DNA from: Plantactinospora endophytica
Lineage (GTDB): Bacteria; Actinomycetota; Actinomycetes; Mycobacteriales; Micromonosporaceae
Assembly: GCF_016862915.1 (NCBI RefSeq)
Contig: NZ_BONW01000046.1
Coordinates: 62,001-126,000 of the forward strand
Reading direction: 5' to 3'
Length of the DNA stretch: 64,000 bases
Position numbers and translations under genes: made by a program. The notes beneath the pieces were generated by a model. It did not search any database. It had not been told where the DNA came from and worked only from the letters and a program-made list of their open reading frames with translations. Positions 8,626 through 16,879 of this stretch are shown piece after piece; position 1 is the stretch's first letter; each line of letters begins with the position of its first letter.

Positions 8626-9132
8626 GTGAATACTGATGCCGCCCTGCTGGCCGAACTGCACCGGCTGCGACGTACCGTACCGGAGATATCGGGTGCCGTG
8701 CTGGCCGCCGTGGACGGTCTGCTGGTCGCCAGCGACCTGTCCGGCGCCGATCCGCACCACATCGCCGCGCTGTCCGCCGCCGGTCTCGGGATCGGTGACC
8801 GCTTCGCCCATCTGGTCGGGCACGGGCCGCTCCGGGAGTCGGTGATCCGTGGCGCCGAGGGCTGCGTGGTCGTCTACCCGGCCGGCGAGGACGCGATCCT
8901 GACCGCCGTGGTGCCCCCGGAGACCGACCTGACCCGGCTGCACGCCGAGGCCCGCCCGGCCGCTCAGCGACTCGGCGCGCTCTGGGCCGCCGTCCGGCAG
9001 CCGTCGGTGGCGACCGCGATCCCGCCGACCACCGACCCGGACGCGCCGCTGGCCACCCGTACGCCGATGGCCGCCCTGCCCGCCGGCCTCTGGTCCGAGA
9101 CGGGCGGCTGGCGCTCCCCCGGCCGCCAGTAA
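8626..9132 (+). CDS. Roadblock/LC7 domain protein
   Basis: A 168-residue protein. GTG at 8626 follows an AAGGAG at 8610-8615. The Roadblock/LC7 fold is visible in the first 120 residues: LHRLRRTVPEISGAVLAAVD, GLLVASDL, the GxGDRFAHLVG segment, GCVVVYPAGEDAILTAVV. The C-terminal 40 residues are Pro/Ala-rich. In actinobacteria such proteins usually accompany a small GTPase, a DUF742 protein and a nitrate-sensor-like kinase (the conservon). None of those is here, so this is an orphan member whose partner is unknown. Confidence 0.8.
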   Translation: MNTDAALLAELHRLRRTVPEISGAVLAAVDGLLVASDLSGADPHHIAALSAAGLGIGDRFAHLVGHGPLRESVIRGAEGCVVVYPAGEDAILTAVVPPETDLTRLHAEARPAAQRLGALWAAVRQPSVATAIPPTTDPDAPLATRTPMAALPAGLWSETGGWRSPGRQ

Positions 9133-9247
9133 CCGCCCCGGCGCCCCGGGGCGCACCGTCGCGGCCGGTTGTCCGACGGCAGCTCCGGCAGCCGTCCGGA
9201 GCCGCCCCCGGCTCGGCGCCCCGGCCGCACCGCTCCGCCGGAGGGGG

Positions 9248-9667
9248 TCACGTACCGGGCGTCGGCTCGACCGGTCGGTCGTCGTAGCGGCTGCGGGACA
9301 GGTCGATGTCGGCGACGTGCCGGTCGGCCCACTCGGTGACGCTCGCCAGCACCGGCAGCAGGCTCCGGCCCAGCTCCGTCAGCCGGTAGCCGACCCGTAC
9401 CGGGACCGCCGGCTCGACGGTCCGGGCGACCAGGCCGTCACGTTCCAGTCCCCGGAGGGTCTGGGTGAGCATCTTCTGACTCGCCCCGGCGATCGCCCTG
9501 GCCAGCTCGGCGGAGCGGCGGGGGCCGTCGGCGAGCTCCTTGAGCACCAGGGCCACCCACTTGTCCCCGAGCACGGCGATCACCCGCTGGGTCGGGCAGT
9601 CCGCCAGCCGTTCCCGGTGGTCGGCCCGGTCCCGCGCCCGGCGCTGCGCGGCGGTCTGCGTGGTCAT
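9248..9667 (-). CDS. HxlR-family winged-helix regulator with conserved N-terminal cysteine
   Basis: A 139-residue regulator. ATG at 9667 has a GGAGGT seven bases upstream; the longer open frame is ignored. The HxlR signature is clear: DCPTQRVIAVLGDKW, then LKELADGPRRSAELARAI and KMLTQTLRGLERDGLVAR. Relatives such as YodB, HypR and QorR sense quinones or oxidants through this N-terminal Cys, so redox control is a reasonable guess. It is divergent from the oxidoreductase at 9787 across a 119-bp region with a perfect palindrome, which makes that gene the likely target. Confidence 0.87.
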   Translation of the reverse strand: MTTQTAAQRRARDRADHRERLADCPTQRVIAVLGDKWVALVLKELADGPRRSAELARAIAGASQKMLTQTLRGLERDGLVARTVEPAVPVRVGYRLTELGRSLLPVLASVTEWADRHVADIDLSRSRYDDRPVEPTPGT

Positions 9668-9689
9668 CGGGTACCTCCGCGTTCCTTGG

Positions 9690-9703
9690 GCACCTCGAGG
9701 TGC
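9690..9703. promoter_or_regulatory. 14-bp perfect palindrome between hxlR-type gene and oxidoreductase
   Basis: GCACCTCGAGGTGC lies 22 bases upstream of the regulator start and about 27 bases before TAGCTT (9731-9736), a possible -10 for the rightward oxidoreductase. The position suits an operator controlling both divergent genes. Confidence 0.5.
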
Positions 9704-9786
9704 GTACTCCCGGGTCCTGCCCGCCGAACCTAGCTTTGGCCGGGGCGGCGCGACCAGTCGCCGCCGGACGGGACGGAGTGGCACGG

Positions 9787-10431
9787 ATGGAGACGATCGG
9801 AATACTCGGCGCCGGCAACGTGGGCCGGGCGCTGGCGACCCGGCTGCACGAGGCGGGTTGTCGGGTACTCGTGGGGGTGCGCGACCCGGACCGTCCGCCG
9901 CTCTGGCTCGACGGCCCGGCCGACGGCCCGCGCCGAACCGGTCTGCCGGAGGCGGCCTCGGCCGCGATCGTGGTGAACGCGCTGCCCGGCGCGGAGTCGG
10001 TACGCGTGCTGCGCCCCCTGCGCCCGACCCTCGCCGGTGCGGTACTCGTCGACGTCGCCAACGCGGTCGAACTGGGCCCGGACGGCCTGGCCGGCGCGCT
10101 CTGCTATCCGGGCGGCAGCCTGGCCGAGGAGATCCAGCGGACGCTGCCGGAGACCTCGGTCGTCAAGACGCTCAACACGGTCGGCCCGGCCGAGCTGATG
10201 ACCGATCCGACCAGCCTGGCGGCGCCGCTGTCGGCGTTCCTGTCCGGGGACGACGGGGAGGCGAAGGCGCTCGTCGCCGGCCTGCTCGGGAAGCTGGGCT
10301 GGCCGGCGGAGTGGATCGTCGACCTGGGGGCGCTGTCGACGGCCTGGTGGCCGGAGAGCTTCGTCCTGATGGTCCGCCCGCTGGTGGCGGCGCTGGGCCC
10401 GGTGCCGTTCGGCCTGGCCGTCGCCCGCTGA
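9787..10431 (+). CDS. NAD(P)-binding oxidoreductase, F420-dependent NADP reductase-like
   Basis: A 214-residue Rossmann protein. GxGxxG appears as IGILGAGNVGRALA at residues 3-16, followed by VLVGVRDP, VVNALPGAES, VLVDVANAV and VVKTLNTVGPAELM. This order matches the F420:NADP oxidoreductase-like family, whose members move hydride between NADP and F420 or reduce related substrates. ATG at 9787 is the only sensible start. Control by the divergent HxlR protein is likely. The gene is convergent with ppdK and shares a strong hairpin with it. Confidence 0.8.
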   Translation: METIGILGAGNVGRALATRLHEAGCRVLVGVRDPDRPPLWLDGPADGPRRTGLPEAASAAIVVNALPGAESVRVLRPLRPTLAGAVLVDVANAVELGPDGLAGALCYPGGSLAEEIQRTLPETSVVKTLNTVGPAELMTDPTSLAAPLSAFLSGDDGEAKALVAGLLGKLGWPAEWIVDLGALSTAWWPESFVLMVRPLVAALGPVPFGLAVAR

Positions 10432-10440
10432 CGCGCAGTC

Positions 10441-10510
10441 GAGCATCGAGACGCGTACCTACGACGAACGAGCATCGAGACGCGTACCGACGGCGGACGG
10501 GTGTCGAGAC
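10441..10510. repeat. 29-bp direct repeat, two copies plus a degenerate third
   Basis: GAGCATCGAGACGCGTACC occurs at 10441-10459 and 10470-10488, with a decayed copy near 10501-10510 (GTGTCGAGACG). It sits just after the oxidoreductase stop and ahead of the ppdK terminator. Confidence 0.6.
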
Positions 10511-10528
10511 GTGGCGACGATCGACGGG

Positions 10529-10582
10529 CGTCGGCCCGGGACCGGTGGGAACGGCGTTGGTCCCACCGGTACCGGGCCGACG
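10529..10582. terminator. Long bidirectional terminator-like hairpin
   Basis: Bases 10529-10550 pair with 10561-10582 over 22 bp with one mismatch and a 10-base loop. It lies between the convergent oxidoreductase and ppdK, 22 bases from the ppdK stop, and could serve both. Confidence 0.7.
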
Positions 10583-10603
10583 AGTGTGGGGAGGCGGTGG
10601 CGT

Positions 10604-13312
10604 TCAGCGGCTGTCGGAGCCGGTGGACTCGACGACCGCGCGGCCGGCCTCCAGCCGGGCGACCGGCACCCGGAACGGGGAGCAGGAGACGTAGTCCAGC
10701 CCCACCTCGTGGAAGAAGTGCACCGAGTCCGGGTCGCCGCCGTGCTCGCCGCAGACGCCGAGCTTGAGCCCGGGGCGGGCCGCCCGGCCCTCGTCGGTGG
10801 CGATCCGGACCAGCCGGCCGACCCCGTCGGCGTCGATCGACTCGAACGGCGAGATGCCGAAGATGCCCAGTTCCAGGTAGCGCCAGAAGAAGGCGCCCTC
10901 CACGTCGTCCCGGGAGAAGCCCCAGCCCATCTGGGTCAGGTCGTTGGTGCCGAAGGAGAAGAACTCGGCCGCCTCGGCGATCTGCCCGGCGGTGAGCGCC
11001 GCCCGGGGTACCTCGATCATGGTGCCGATCAGCACCTCGACGGCCTGCTCCCGGGTCACCTCCGCGATGATCTTCTCGGCCTCGGCGCGTACCGTCTCCA
11101 GCTCCTGCACGGCGCCGACCAGCGGCACCATGATCTCGGGCTTCGGGCTGCCACCGGCCCTGGCGCTCTCCACCGCCGCCTCGACGATCGCCCGGACCTG
11201 CATGGCGAAGAGTCCCGGGATGACCAGGCCGAGCCGGACGCCGCGCAGGCCCAGCATCGGGTTCTGCTCGTGCATCCGGCGTACCGCGCTGAGCAGGGCC
11301 TCGTCCCGGGCGGCGTCCTCGCCGCGCTCGTGCGCGACCGCGACGTGCACGGCCAGCTCCTCCAGCGAGGGCAGGAACTCGTGCAGCGGCGGGTCGATCA
11401 GCCGGACGGTGACCGGCTGACCGTCCATCGCCCGGAAGACCTCGCCGAAGTCGGCCCGCTGCAACGGCAGCAGTTCGGCCAGCGCCGCCTGCCGCTCGTC
11501 GTCGGTGCGGGCCAGGATCAGCCGTTCGACCAGGGAGCGCCGGTCACCGAGGAACATGTGCTCGGTGCGGCACAGGCCGATCCCCTCGGCCCCGAACCGC
11601 CGGGCCCGGGCCGCGTCCTCGCCGGTGTCGGCGTTCGCCCGGACCCCGAGCCGCCGCTTGGCGTCGGCGTGCGTCATGAGCCGGTGTACGGCGGCCACCA
11701 GCGGATCGTCCGTGCTCTGCCCGTCGACGGTGCCCTCGAAGTACCGCACCACCTCGGACGGCCAGACCGGCACCTCGCCGAGGTAGACCTTGCCGGTGGT
11801 GCCGTCGATGGAGACCACGTCCCCCTCGGAGATCGTCTGGCCGTCCACGGTGAACTTCCGCCCCCGGACGTCGACGTCGAGCGAGTCGGCACCGCAGACG
11901 CAGGTCTTGCCCATGCCCCGGGCGACCACGGCGGCGTGGCTGGTCTTGCCGCCGCGCGAGGTGAGGATGCCGCGTGAGGCGATCATGCCGGGCAGGTCGT
12001 CCGGGTTGGTCTCCCGGCGGACCAGGATGACGTCCTCACCGGCGTCGGCGAGTTCGACCGCCCGCCTCCCCTCGAAGACGACCTTGCCGACGGCCGCCCC
12101 CGGCGAGGCGCCGATGCCGGTGGCCAGCGGGGTCAGGTCGGCGTCGAGTCTGAACCGGGGGAACATGAGCTGGGCGAGCTGGGCGCCGTTGACCCGGTGC
12201 AGTGCCTCGTCCAGGTCGATCAGGCCCTCGTCGACGAGCTGGGCGGCGATCACGAACGCGGCGGCGGCGGTGCGCTTGCCGACCCGGGTCTGCAACATCC
12301 ACAGTTTGCCGCGCTCGATGGTGAACTCGATGTCGCAGAGGTCGCGGTAGTGCCCCTCCAGCCGGGCCATGATGGCGAGCAGTTCGTCGTACGCCCGCTT
12401 GTTCAGTTCTTCGAGCTGTTGCAGCGGTACGGTGTTGCGGATGCCGGCCACCACGTCCTCGCCCTGGGCGTTGGCCAGGTAGTCGCCGTAGATGCCCTGC
12501 GCACCGCTGGCCGGGTCGCGGGTGAACGCCACCCCGGTGCCGGAGTCCGGCCCGAGGTTGCCGAAGACCATCGCGACGACGTTGACCGCGGTGCCGAGGT
12601 CGGCGGGGATCCGCTCCTGCCGGCGGTAGAGCACGGCCCGCTCGGCGTTCCACGACTCGAAGACCGCGTTGATGGCGAGTTCGAGCTGCTCCCGGGGCTG
12701 TTGCGGGAACTCCCGCCCGGTGTGCTTCCGGAAGATCGTCTTGTACGCGTCGACAAGCGCCCGCAGGTCGTCCGCGTCGAGGTCCAGGTCGTTCTCGGTA
12801 CCCTTGGCCCGCTTGGCGTCGTCGAGGGCGTGCGCGAAGTCCTCTCCCGGTACGTCGCAGACGGTCTTGCCGAACATCTGGATGAGCCGGCGGTAGGAGT
12901 CCCAGGCGAAGCGCTGGTTGTCGCCGGCCTGCGCGGCGAGTCCGGCGACACTGTCGTCGTTGAGCCCGACGTTGAGCACCGTCTCCATCATGCCGGGCAT
13001 CGAGAACTTGGCTCCGGAGCGGACCGAGACCAGCAGCGGGTCACCGGGCTCGCCGAGCCGCCTGCCCATCGCCTCTTCCAGCGCGGACAGGTGCGCGCCG
13101 ATCTCGTCGGCCAGCCCGGCGGGTTGGCTGCCGGTGCTCAGGTACGCCTGGCAGGCCTCGGTGCTGATGGTGAAGCCGGGTGGTACGGGCAGCCCGAGGT
13201 TGGTCATCTCGGCCAGGTTGGCGCCCTTGCCGCCGAGCAGGTCCTTGAGGTCCTTGTTGCCCTCGGTGAAGTCGTAAACGTACTTGTGTCCCGCCATCTG
13301 CTGCGCTGTCAA
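10604..13312 (-). CDS. ppdK: Pyruvate, phosphate dikinase
   Basis: A 902-residue enzyme that interconverts pyruvate, ATP and phosphate with phosphoenolpyruvate, AMP and pyrophosphate. The N-terminal ATP-grasp domain starts with LLGGKGANLAEMTNLGLPVP. The swivelling domain carries the phosphohistidine in GGKTSHAAVVARGMGK. The C-terminal PEP/pyruvate barrel has LGVCGEHGGDPDSV and the end motif DYVSCSPFRVPVARL. I choose TTG at 13312 because GGGAGGG stands eight bases upstream; ATG 13297 lacks a ribosome-binding site. Length and domain order are standard. Its role is in gluconeogenesis and the PEP-pyruvate node. Confidence 0.96.
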   Translation of the reverse strand: MTAQQMAGHKYVYDFTEGNKDLKDLLGGKGANLAEMTNLGLPVPPGFTISTEACQAYLSTGSQPAGLADEIGAHLSALEEAMGRRLGEPGDPLLVSVRSGAKFSMPGMMETVLNVGLNDDSVAGLAAQAGDNQRFAWDSYRRLIQMFGKTVCDVPGEDFAHALDDAKRAKGTENDLDLDADDLRALVDAYKTIFRKHTGREFPQQPREQLELAINAVFESWNAERAVLYRRQERIPADLGTAVNVVAMVFGNLGPDSGTGVAFTRDPASGAQGIYGDYLANAQGEDVVAGIRNTVPLQQLEELNKRAYDELLAIMARLEGHYRDLCDIEFTIERGKLWMLQTRVGKRTAAAAFVIAAQLVDEGLIDLDEALHRVNGAQLAQLMFPRFRLDADLTPLATGIGASPGAAVGKVVFEGRRAVELADAGEDVILVRRETNPDDLPGMIASRGILTSRGGKTSHAAVVARGMGKTCVCGADSLDVDVRGRKFTVDGQTISEGDVVSIDGTTGKVYLGEVPVWPSEVVRYFEGTVDGQSTDDPLVAAVHRLMTHADAKRRLGVRANADTGEDAARARRFGAEGIGLCRTEHMFLGDRRSLVERLILARTDDERQAALAELLPLQRADFGEVFRAMDGQPVTVRLIDPPLHEFLPSLEELAVHVAVAHERGEDAARDEALLSAVRRMHEQNPMLGLRGVRLGLVIPGLFAMQVRAIVEAAVESARAGGSPKPEIMVPLVGAVQELETVRAEAEKIIAEVTREQAVEVLIGTMIEVPRAALTAGQIAEAAEFFSFGTNDLTQMGWGFSRDDVEGAFFWRYLELGIFGISPFESIDADGVGRLVRIATDEGRAARPGLKLGVCGEHGGDPDSVHFFHEVGLDYVSCSPFRVPVARLEAGRAVVESTGSDSR

Positions 13313-13507
13313 CGGACCCTCCCACGTGCGCCGTTCGACACTGAACGAAGGTTTAGCCGCTCTCTACGTACCCAGGGGACGGATGCCCGTACCAGCGGGA
13401 AACCGCCGGCTGCTGGTGGGCGAAGGCTAAGCGACCGACGGGCACCCTGGGACCGTTCGGTGACAATCCGCACACTCGCGAAGGCTGTACGTGTTCGCGA
13501 GGTTTTG

Positions 13508-13521
13508 TGGGAACGGTTCCA
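13508..13521. promoter_or_regulatory. LacI-family operator-like site
   Basis: TGGGAACGGTTCCA resembles the near-palindromic TGGGA..TCCCA operators of actinobacterial LacI-type sugar regulators. It is about 160 bases upstream of the GH20 promoter and about 195 bases upstream of ppdK. The match is imperfect. Confidence 0.3.
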
Positions 13522-13668
13522 CGAGCATGATCAAGCAGCCGGACCCAACTGCGCGCATCGCAGACCGACCCAGGTCGCGGCGGATCCGGTGGAAGATCCA
13601 GGGTCGCCCCGACGTTGACCCACGGCGACGGTACGACCGGAAGACCCGCGCCGGAGGGTGACCAACCC

Positions 13669-13697
13669 TTGACACGGGGCCATTTCGAACGTACGTT
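13669..13697 (+). promoter_or_regulatory. Promoter of the GH20 gene, overlapped by a palindrome
   Basis: TTGACA at 13669-13674, a 17-base spacer and TACGTT at 13692-13697 form a good sigma-70 type promoter (TANNNT). The 10-bp palindrome AACGTACGTT (13688-13697) covers the -10 and could be an operator. Confidence 0.6.
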
Positions 13698-13748
13698 TCA
13701 TGAGATTTGCCCGGAAATCACCTGCGGCTCCCCCCGGAGAGATCTGCC

Positions 13749-15449
13749 GTGCGACCTATCGCCCTCCCCGCCCGGACCACCCCTGCGACCAGCGGTGACG
13801 CTCCACCCCGGCTGACCGACGTGCTGCCCGCCCCCGCGCGGGTCGAGCCGGCCGCCGGGGTCGAGTTCATCCTGACCCCCGGCACCACGATCAGGACCAG
13901 CCCCGGCCCCGAGGCCGGCGCCGTCGGCCGCTACCTGGCCGAGCTGCTGCGCCGCCCGACCGGCTACCCGCTGCCGGTGGTCTCCGCCGGCCGGCCCGAG
14001 GTGCCGGGCGGGATCTCCCTGCTGCTCACCGGCGACGACGAAGCGTCGAGCCACCCCGGAAAGCCGGCGGCCGGCGACGCGGGCACGGCCGAGGGCTATC
14101 GGCTGGAGATCACCGCCGCCGGTGTGGTGGTCCGGGCCCGCACCGCGACCGGGCTCTTCTACGGCGTACAGACGCTGCGGCAGTTGCTGCCGCCGAAGAT
14201 CGAGTCCAGCCGGCGCCAGGCCGGCCCGTGGGCGATCCCCGGCGGCACGATCGACGACCAGCCCCGGTTCGGCTACCGGGGCGCGATGCTCGACGTGGCC
14301 CGGCACTTCTTCGCCGTACCGGACGTGCTGCGCTTCGTCGACCACCTGGCCCGGTACAAGCTCAACCATCTGCACCTGCACCTCACCGACGACCAGGGCT
14401 GGCGGATCGCGGTGGACTCCTGGCCCCGGCTGACCAGCGTCGGCGGCAGCACCGAGGTGGACGGCGGCCCCGGCGGCTACTACACCAAGGAGCAGTACTC
14501 CGAGATCGTCGCGTACGCGGCGGCCCGGCACATCACCGTCGTACCCGAGATCGACCTGCCCGGGCACACGAACGCGGCCCTGAACGCGTACGCCGAACTC
14601 GCCCCGGACGGCGTCGCGCCACCGGAGTACACCGGCACGGACGTCGGGTTCAGCGCGGTCGCCGTCGACAGCGAGCGGACCTACCAGTTCATCGACGACG
14701 TGGTCGGCGAAGTCGCCGCGCTCACCCCGGGCCGCTACCTGCACATCGGCGGCGACGAGGCGTTCACCCTCGGCCGGGCCGACTACACCCGCTTCATGAA
14801 CCGGGTCCAGCGGATCGTCACCGGGCACGGCAAGCGGGTGCTCGGCTGGCACCAGCTCGCGGTGGCCGAACACAGCGCCGGCCGGGTGGTCCAGTACTGG
14901 GGCACCTCGACCGAGGACCAGACGGTGGCCAACGCGGTCCGCAACGGCGCGAAGCTGCTGCTCTCCCCCGGCAACCGGAGCTACCTCGACATGAAGTACT
15001 CGGCGGCGACCCCGCTGGGCAAGGACTGGGCGGGCCTGGTCGAGGTGCGCGAGGCGTACGACTGGGATCCGGGCGACTACCTGGCCGGGGTGCCGGCCGA
15101 GGCCGTCATCGGGGTGGAGGCGCCACTCTGGACGGAGACGATCCGAACGGTCGCCGACATCGAGTTCATGACCTTCCCCCGGCTGCCGGCCCTCGCCGAG
15201 CTGGGCTGGTCGCCCGCGCAGGCCCGGGACTGGGCCGACTTCCGGGTGCGGCTGGCCGGGCAGGGGGTCCGGTGGAGCACCGCCGGGATCACCTTCCACC
15301 GCTCGCCGGAGGTGCCGTGGGCCGGTGCTCCGGTCGTACCCGCGCCCCGGCCCGCCGGATCGACGTCGGCTGCCGCCGGCACGACGCCGGAGGCACCGCC
15401 CGGCGGCGACCAGCCGCCCGCCGACGACCAGCCGGTGCCGATCACCTGA
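13749..15449 (+). CDS. Beta-N-acetylhexosaminidase, GH20 family
   Basis: A 566-residue glycosidase. GTG at 13749 with GGAGAGA about eight bases upstream is preferred over an upstream TTG. The N-terminal GH20b-like domain spans about 20-145. The catalytic barrel begins near FGYRGAMLDVARHFFAV and shows NHLHLHLTDDQGWRI, the catalytic Asp-Glu pair in HIGGDEAF, and WHQLA and QYWG further on. It removes terminal GlcNAc or GalNAc by substrate-assisted catalysis. No signal peptide is visible, so it may act inside on imported chito-oligomers or leave by another route. The C-terminal 40 residues are low-complexity Pro/Ala/Asp. Confidence 0.93.
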   Translation: MRPIALPARTTPATSGDAPPRLTDVLPAPARVEPAAGVEFILTPGTTIRTSPGPEAGAVGRYLAELLRRPTGYPLPVVSAGRPEVPGGISLLLTGDDEASSHPGKPAAGDAGTAEGYRLEITAAGVVVRARTATGLFYGVQTLRQLLPPKIESSRRQAGPWAIPGGTIDDQPRFGYRGAMLDVARHFFAVPDVLRFVDHLARYKLNHLHLHLTDDQGWRIAVDSWPRLTSVGGSTEVDGGPGGYYTKEQYSEIVAYAAARHITVVPEIDLPGHTNAALNAYAELAPDGVAPPEYTGTDVGFSAVAVDSERTYQFIDDVVGEVAALTPGRYLHIGGDEAFTLGRADYTRFMNRVQRIVTGHGKRVLGWHQLAVAEHSAGRVVQYWGTSTEDQTVANAVRNGAKLLLSPGNRSYLDMKYSAATPLGKDWAGLVEVREAYDWDPGDYLAGVPAEAVIGVEAPLWTETIRTVADIEFMTFPRLPALAELGWSPAQARDWADFRVRLAGQGVRWSTAGITFHRSPEVPWAGAPVVPAPRPAGSTSAAAGTTPEAPPGGDQPPADDQPVPIT

Positions 15450-15542
15450 CCTGTACCGTTCCGGCCGCACGCGTCCGGGTTGGGTGCACAGGCGGGGCAG
15501 CTCGACAGTCGCCGGGTGGAGGGGTGTCCTCCGCTCGGCGAA

Positions 15543-15640
15543 AGCCCCGATCGCTGTAGAGGGTGAGAGCCCCGATCGCTGCGGAAGACGCAGCGGCCAG
15601 GGTCAGCCGCCGGGTCAGCCGCCGGGGTCAGCCGCCGGAG
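15543..15640. repeat. Short direct repeats at the dusB 3' end
   Basis: AGCCCCGATCGCTG occurs at 15543-15556 and 15568-15581. Three copies of GTCAGCCGCCGG follow between about 15603 and 15640, the last overlapping the dusB stop. They look like simple slippage products. Confidence 0.5.
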
Positions 15641-16821
15641 TCGGCCATCTCGGCGCCGGCCGGCACCTCGGCGCTGTCCCGGTCGGCCAGCCAGCCGTCC
15701 GGCAGGAAAACCTTGCCGGGCGAGTTCGTCCGGCCCCGGGGCTGGCCGAGCGTGTCGACCGGGAACGGCTCGGCCGGGTCGAGCTTGCCGAGCAGGTCGT
15801 CCAGCTCGGCCAGGCCGTTCACCATCGCCAGGGCCCGGCGCAGCTCGCCGCCGACCGGAAAACCCTTGAGGTACCAGGCGACGTGCTTACGGAAGTCGAC
15901 GCAGCCGTCCCGCTCGGCGCCCTCCGGCCGGTCACCACCGGCGAACCAGTCGACCAGCAGCTCGGCGTGCCGGCGCATCGTCGCCGCGACCTCGCCGAGG
16001 TCCGGCAGCCGGCGTACGGGGCGGCCGTCGAAGGCCGCCGCCAGGTCCGCGAAGAGCCACGGCCGGCCGAGGCAGCCACGACCGACCACCACACCGTCCG
16101 CCCCGGTGTGCGCCACCATCCGGAGCGCGTCGTCGGCCTCCCAGATGTCGCCGTTGCCGAGTACCGGCACGTCCAGCGCCTGCTTCAGCGTGCCGATCGC
16201 GTCCCAGTCCGCCGTACCCGAATACCGCTGCGCGGCCGTACGCCCGTGCAGGGCGACCGCCGCCACCCCGGCGTCCTGGGCGGCGAGCCCCGCCTCGACG
16301 TACGTCAGGTGGTCGTCGTCGATGCCCTTGCGCATCTTGACCGTCACCGGCACCCCCGCCGGGGTGGCCGCCTCGACCGCCGCCCGGACGATCCGGGCGA
16401 ACAGCCGGCGACGCCACGGCAGTGCCGCCCCGCCGCCCTTGCGGGTGACCTTCGGCACCGGGCAGCCGAAGTTGAGGTCGACGTGGTCGGCCAGGTCCTC
16501 CTCGACCACCATCCGGACGGCGGCGGCGGTGACCTCCGGGTCGATCCCGTAGAGCTGGAGACTGCGCGGGCGTTCGTCCCCGCCGAACGCCACCATCCGG
16601 AGCGTCTTCGGATTCCGCTCGACCAGCGCCCGGGTGGTGACCATCTCGCAGACGTACAGCCCGCCGCCCTGTTCCCGACAGAGGCGCCGGAAGGCGACGT
16701 TCGTGATCCCGGCCATCGGGGCGAGCACGACCGGCGGCCACACCGAATGCCCGCCCAGGGTGAGCGGGCGGGCAGCGGCCGGTGGCGCGAGGTCGGTCGT
16801 CGGAGTCACGCGTTCGAGCAT
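15628..16821 (-). CDS. dusB: tRNA-dihydrouridine synthase (DusB/NifR3 type)
   Basis: A 397-residue flavoenzyme that reduces uridines in the tRNA D-loop with NADPH. Characteristic motifs: VLAPMAGITNVAFRRLCRE, SLQLYG, the catalytic Cys in VDLNFGCPVPKV followed by RKGGGAAL, VTVKMRKGIDD, VALHGRTAAQRYSG, VLGNGDIW and DGVVVGRGCLGRPWLF. These fit the bacterial DusB branch. ATG at 16821 lacks a good ribosome-binding site. It lies downstream of glyS on the same strand with a strong hairpin in between, so some read-through may feed it. Confidence 0.93.
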   Translation of the reverse strand: MLERVTPTTDLAPPAAARPLTLGGHSVWPPVVLAPMAGITNVAFRRLCREQGGGLYVCEMVTTRALVERNPKTLRMVAFGGDERPRSLQLYGIDPEVTAAAVRMVVEEDLADHVDLNFGCPVPKVTRKGGGAALPWRRRLFARIVRAAVEAATPAGVPVTVKMRKGIDDDHLTYVEAGLAAQDAGVAAVALHGRTAAQRYSGTADWDAIGTLKQALDVPVLGNGDIWEADDALRMVAHTGADGVVVGRGCLGRPWLFADLAAAFDGRPVRRLPDLGEVAATMRRHAELLVDWFAGGDRPEGAERDGCVDFRKHVAWYLKGFPVGGELRRALAMVNGLAELDDLLGKLDPAEPFPVDTLGQPRGRTNSPGKVFLPDGWLADRDSAEVPAGAEMADSGG

Positions 16822-16827
16822 GTCACG

Positions 16828-16869
16828 TCCGTCCGGACCGCCGTGTTCGGGCGAGGCGGTCCGGACGGA
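16828..16869 (-). terminator. Strong terminator-like hairpin after glyS
   Basis: A perfect 15-bp stem (16828-16842 with 16855-16869) and a 12-base loop lie 11 bases past the glyS stop and end seven bases before the dusB start. It may end glyS transcripts or attenuate dusB. Confidence 0.7.
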
Positions 16870-16879
16870 GGCCGCCCGG

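Larger units (their letters stand above)
13313..13748. other. 436-bp divergent intergenic region between ppdK and the GH20 gene
   Basis: No gene seen. It contains an inverted repeat (CTCGCGAA at 13475-13482, TTCGCGAG at 13494-13501), a LacI-operator-like site at 13508-13521 and a good promoter at 13669-13697. Confidence 0.55.
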
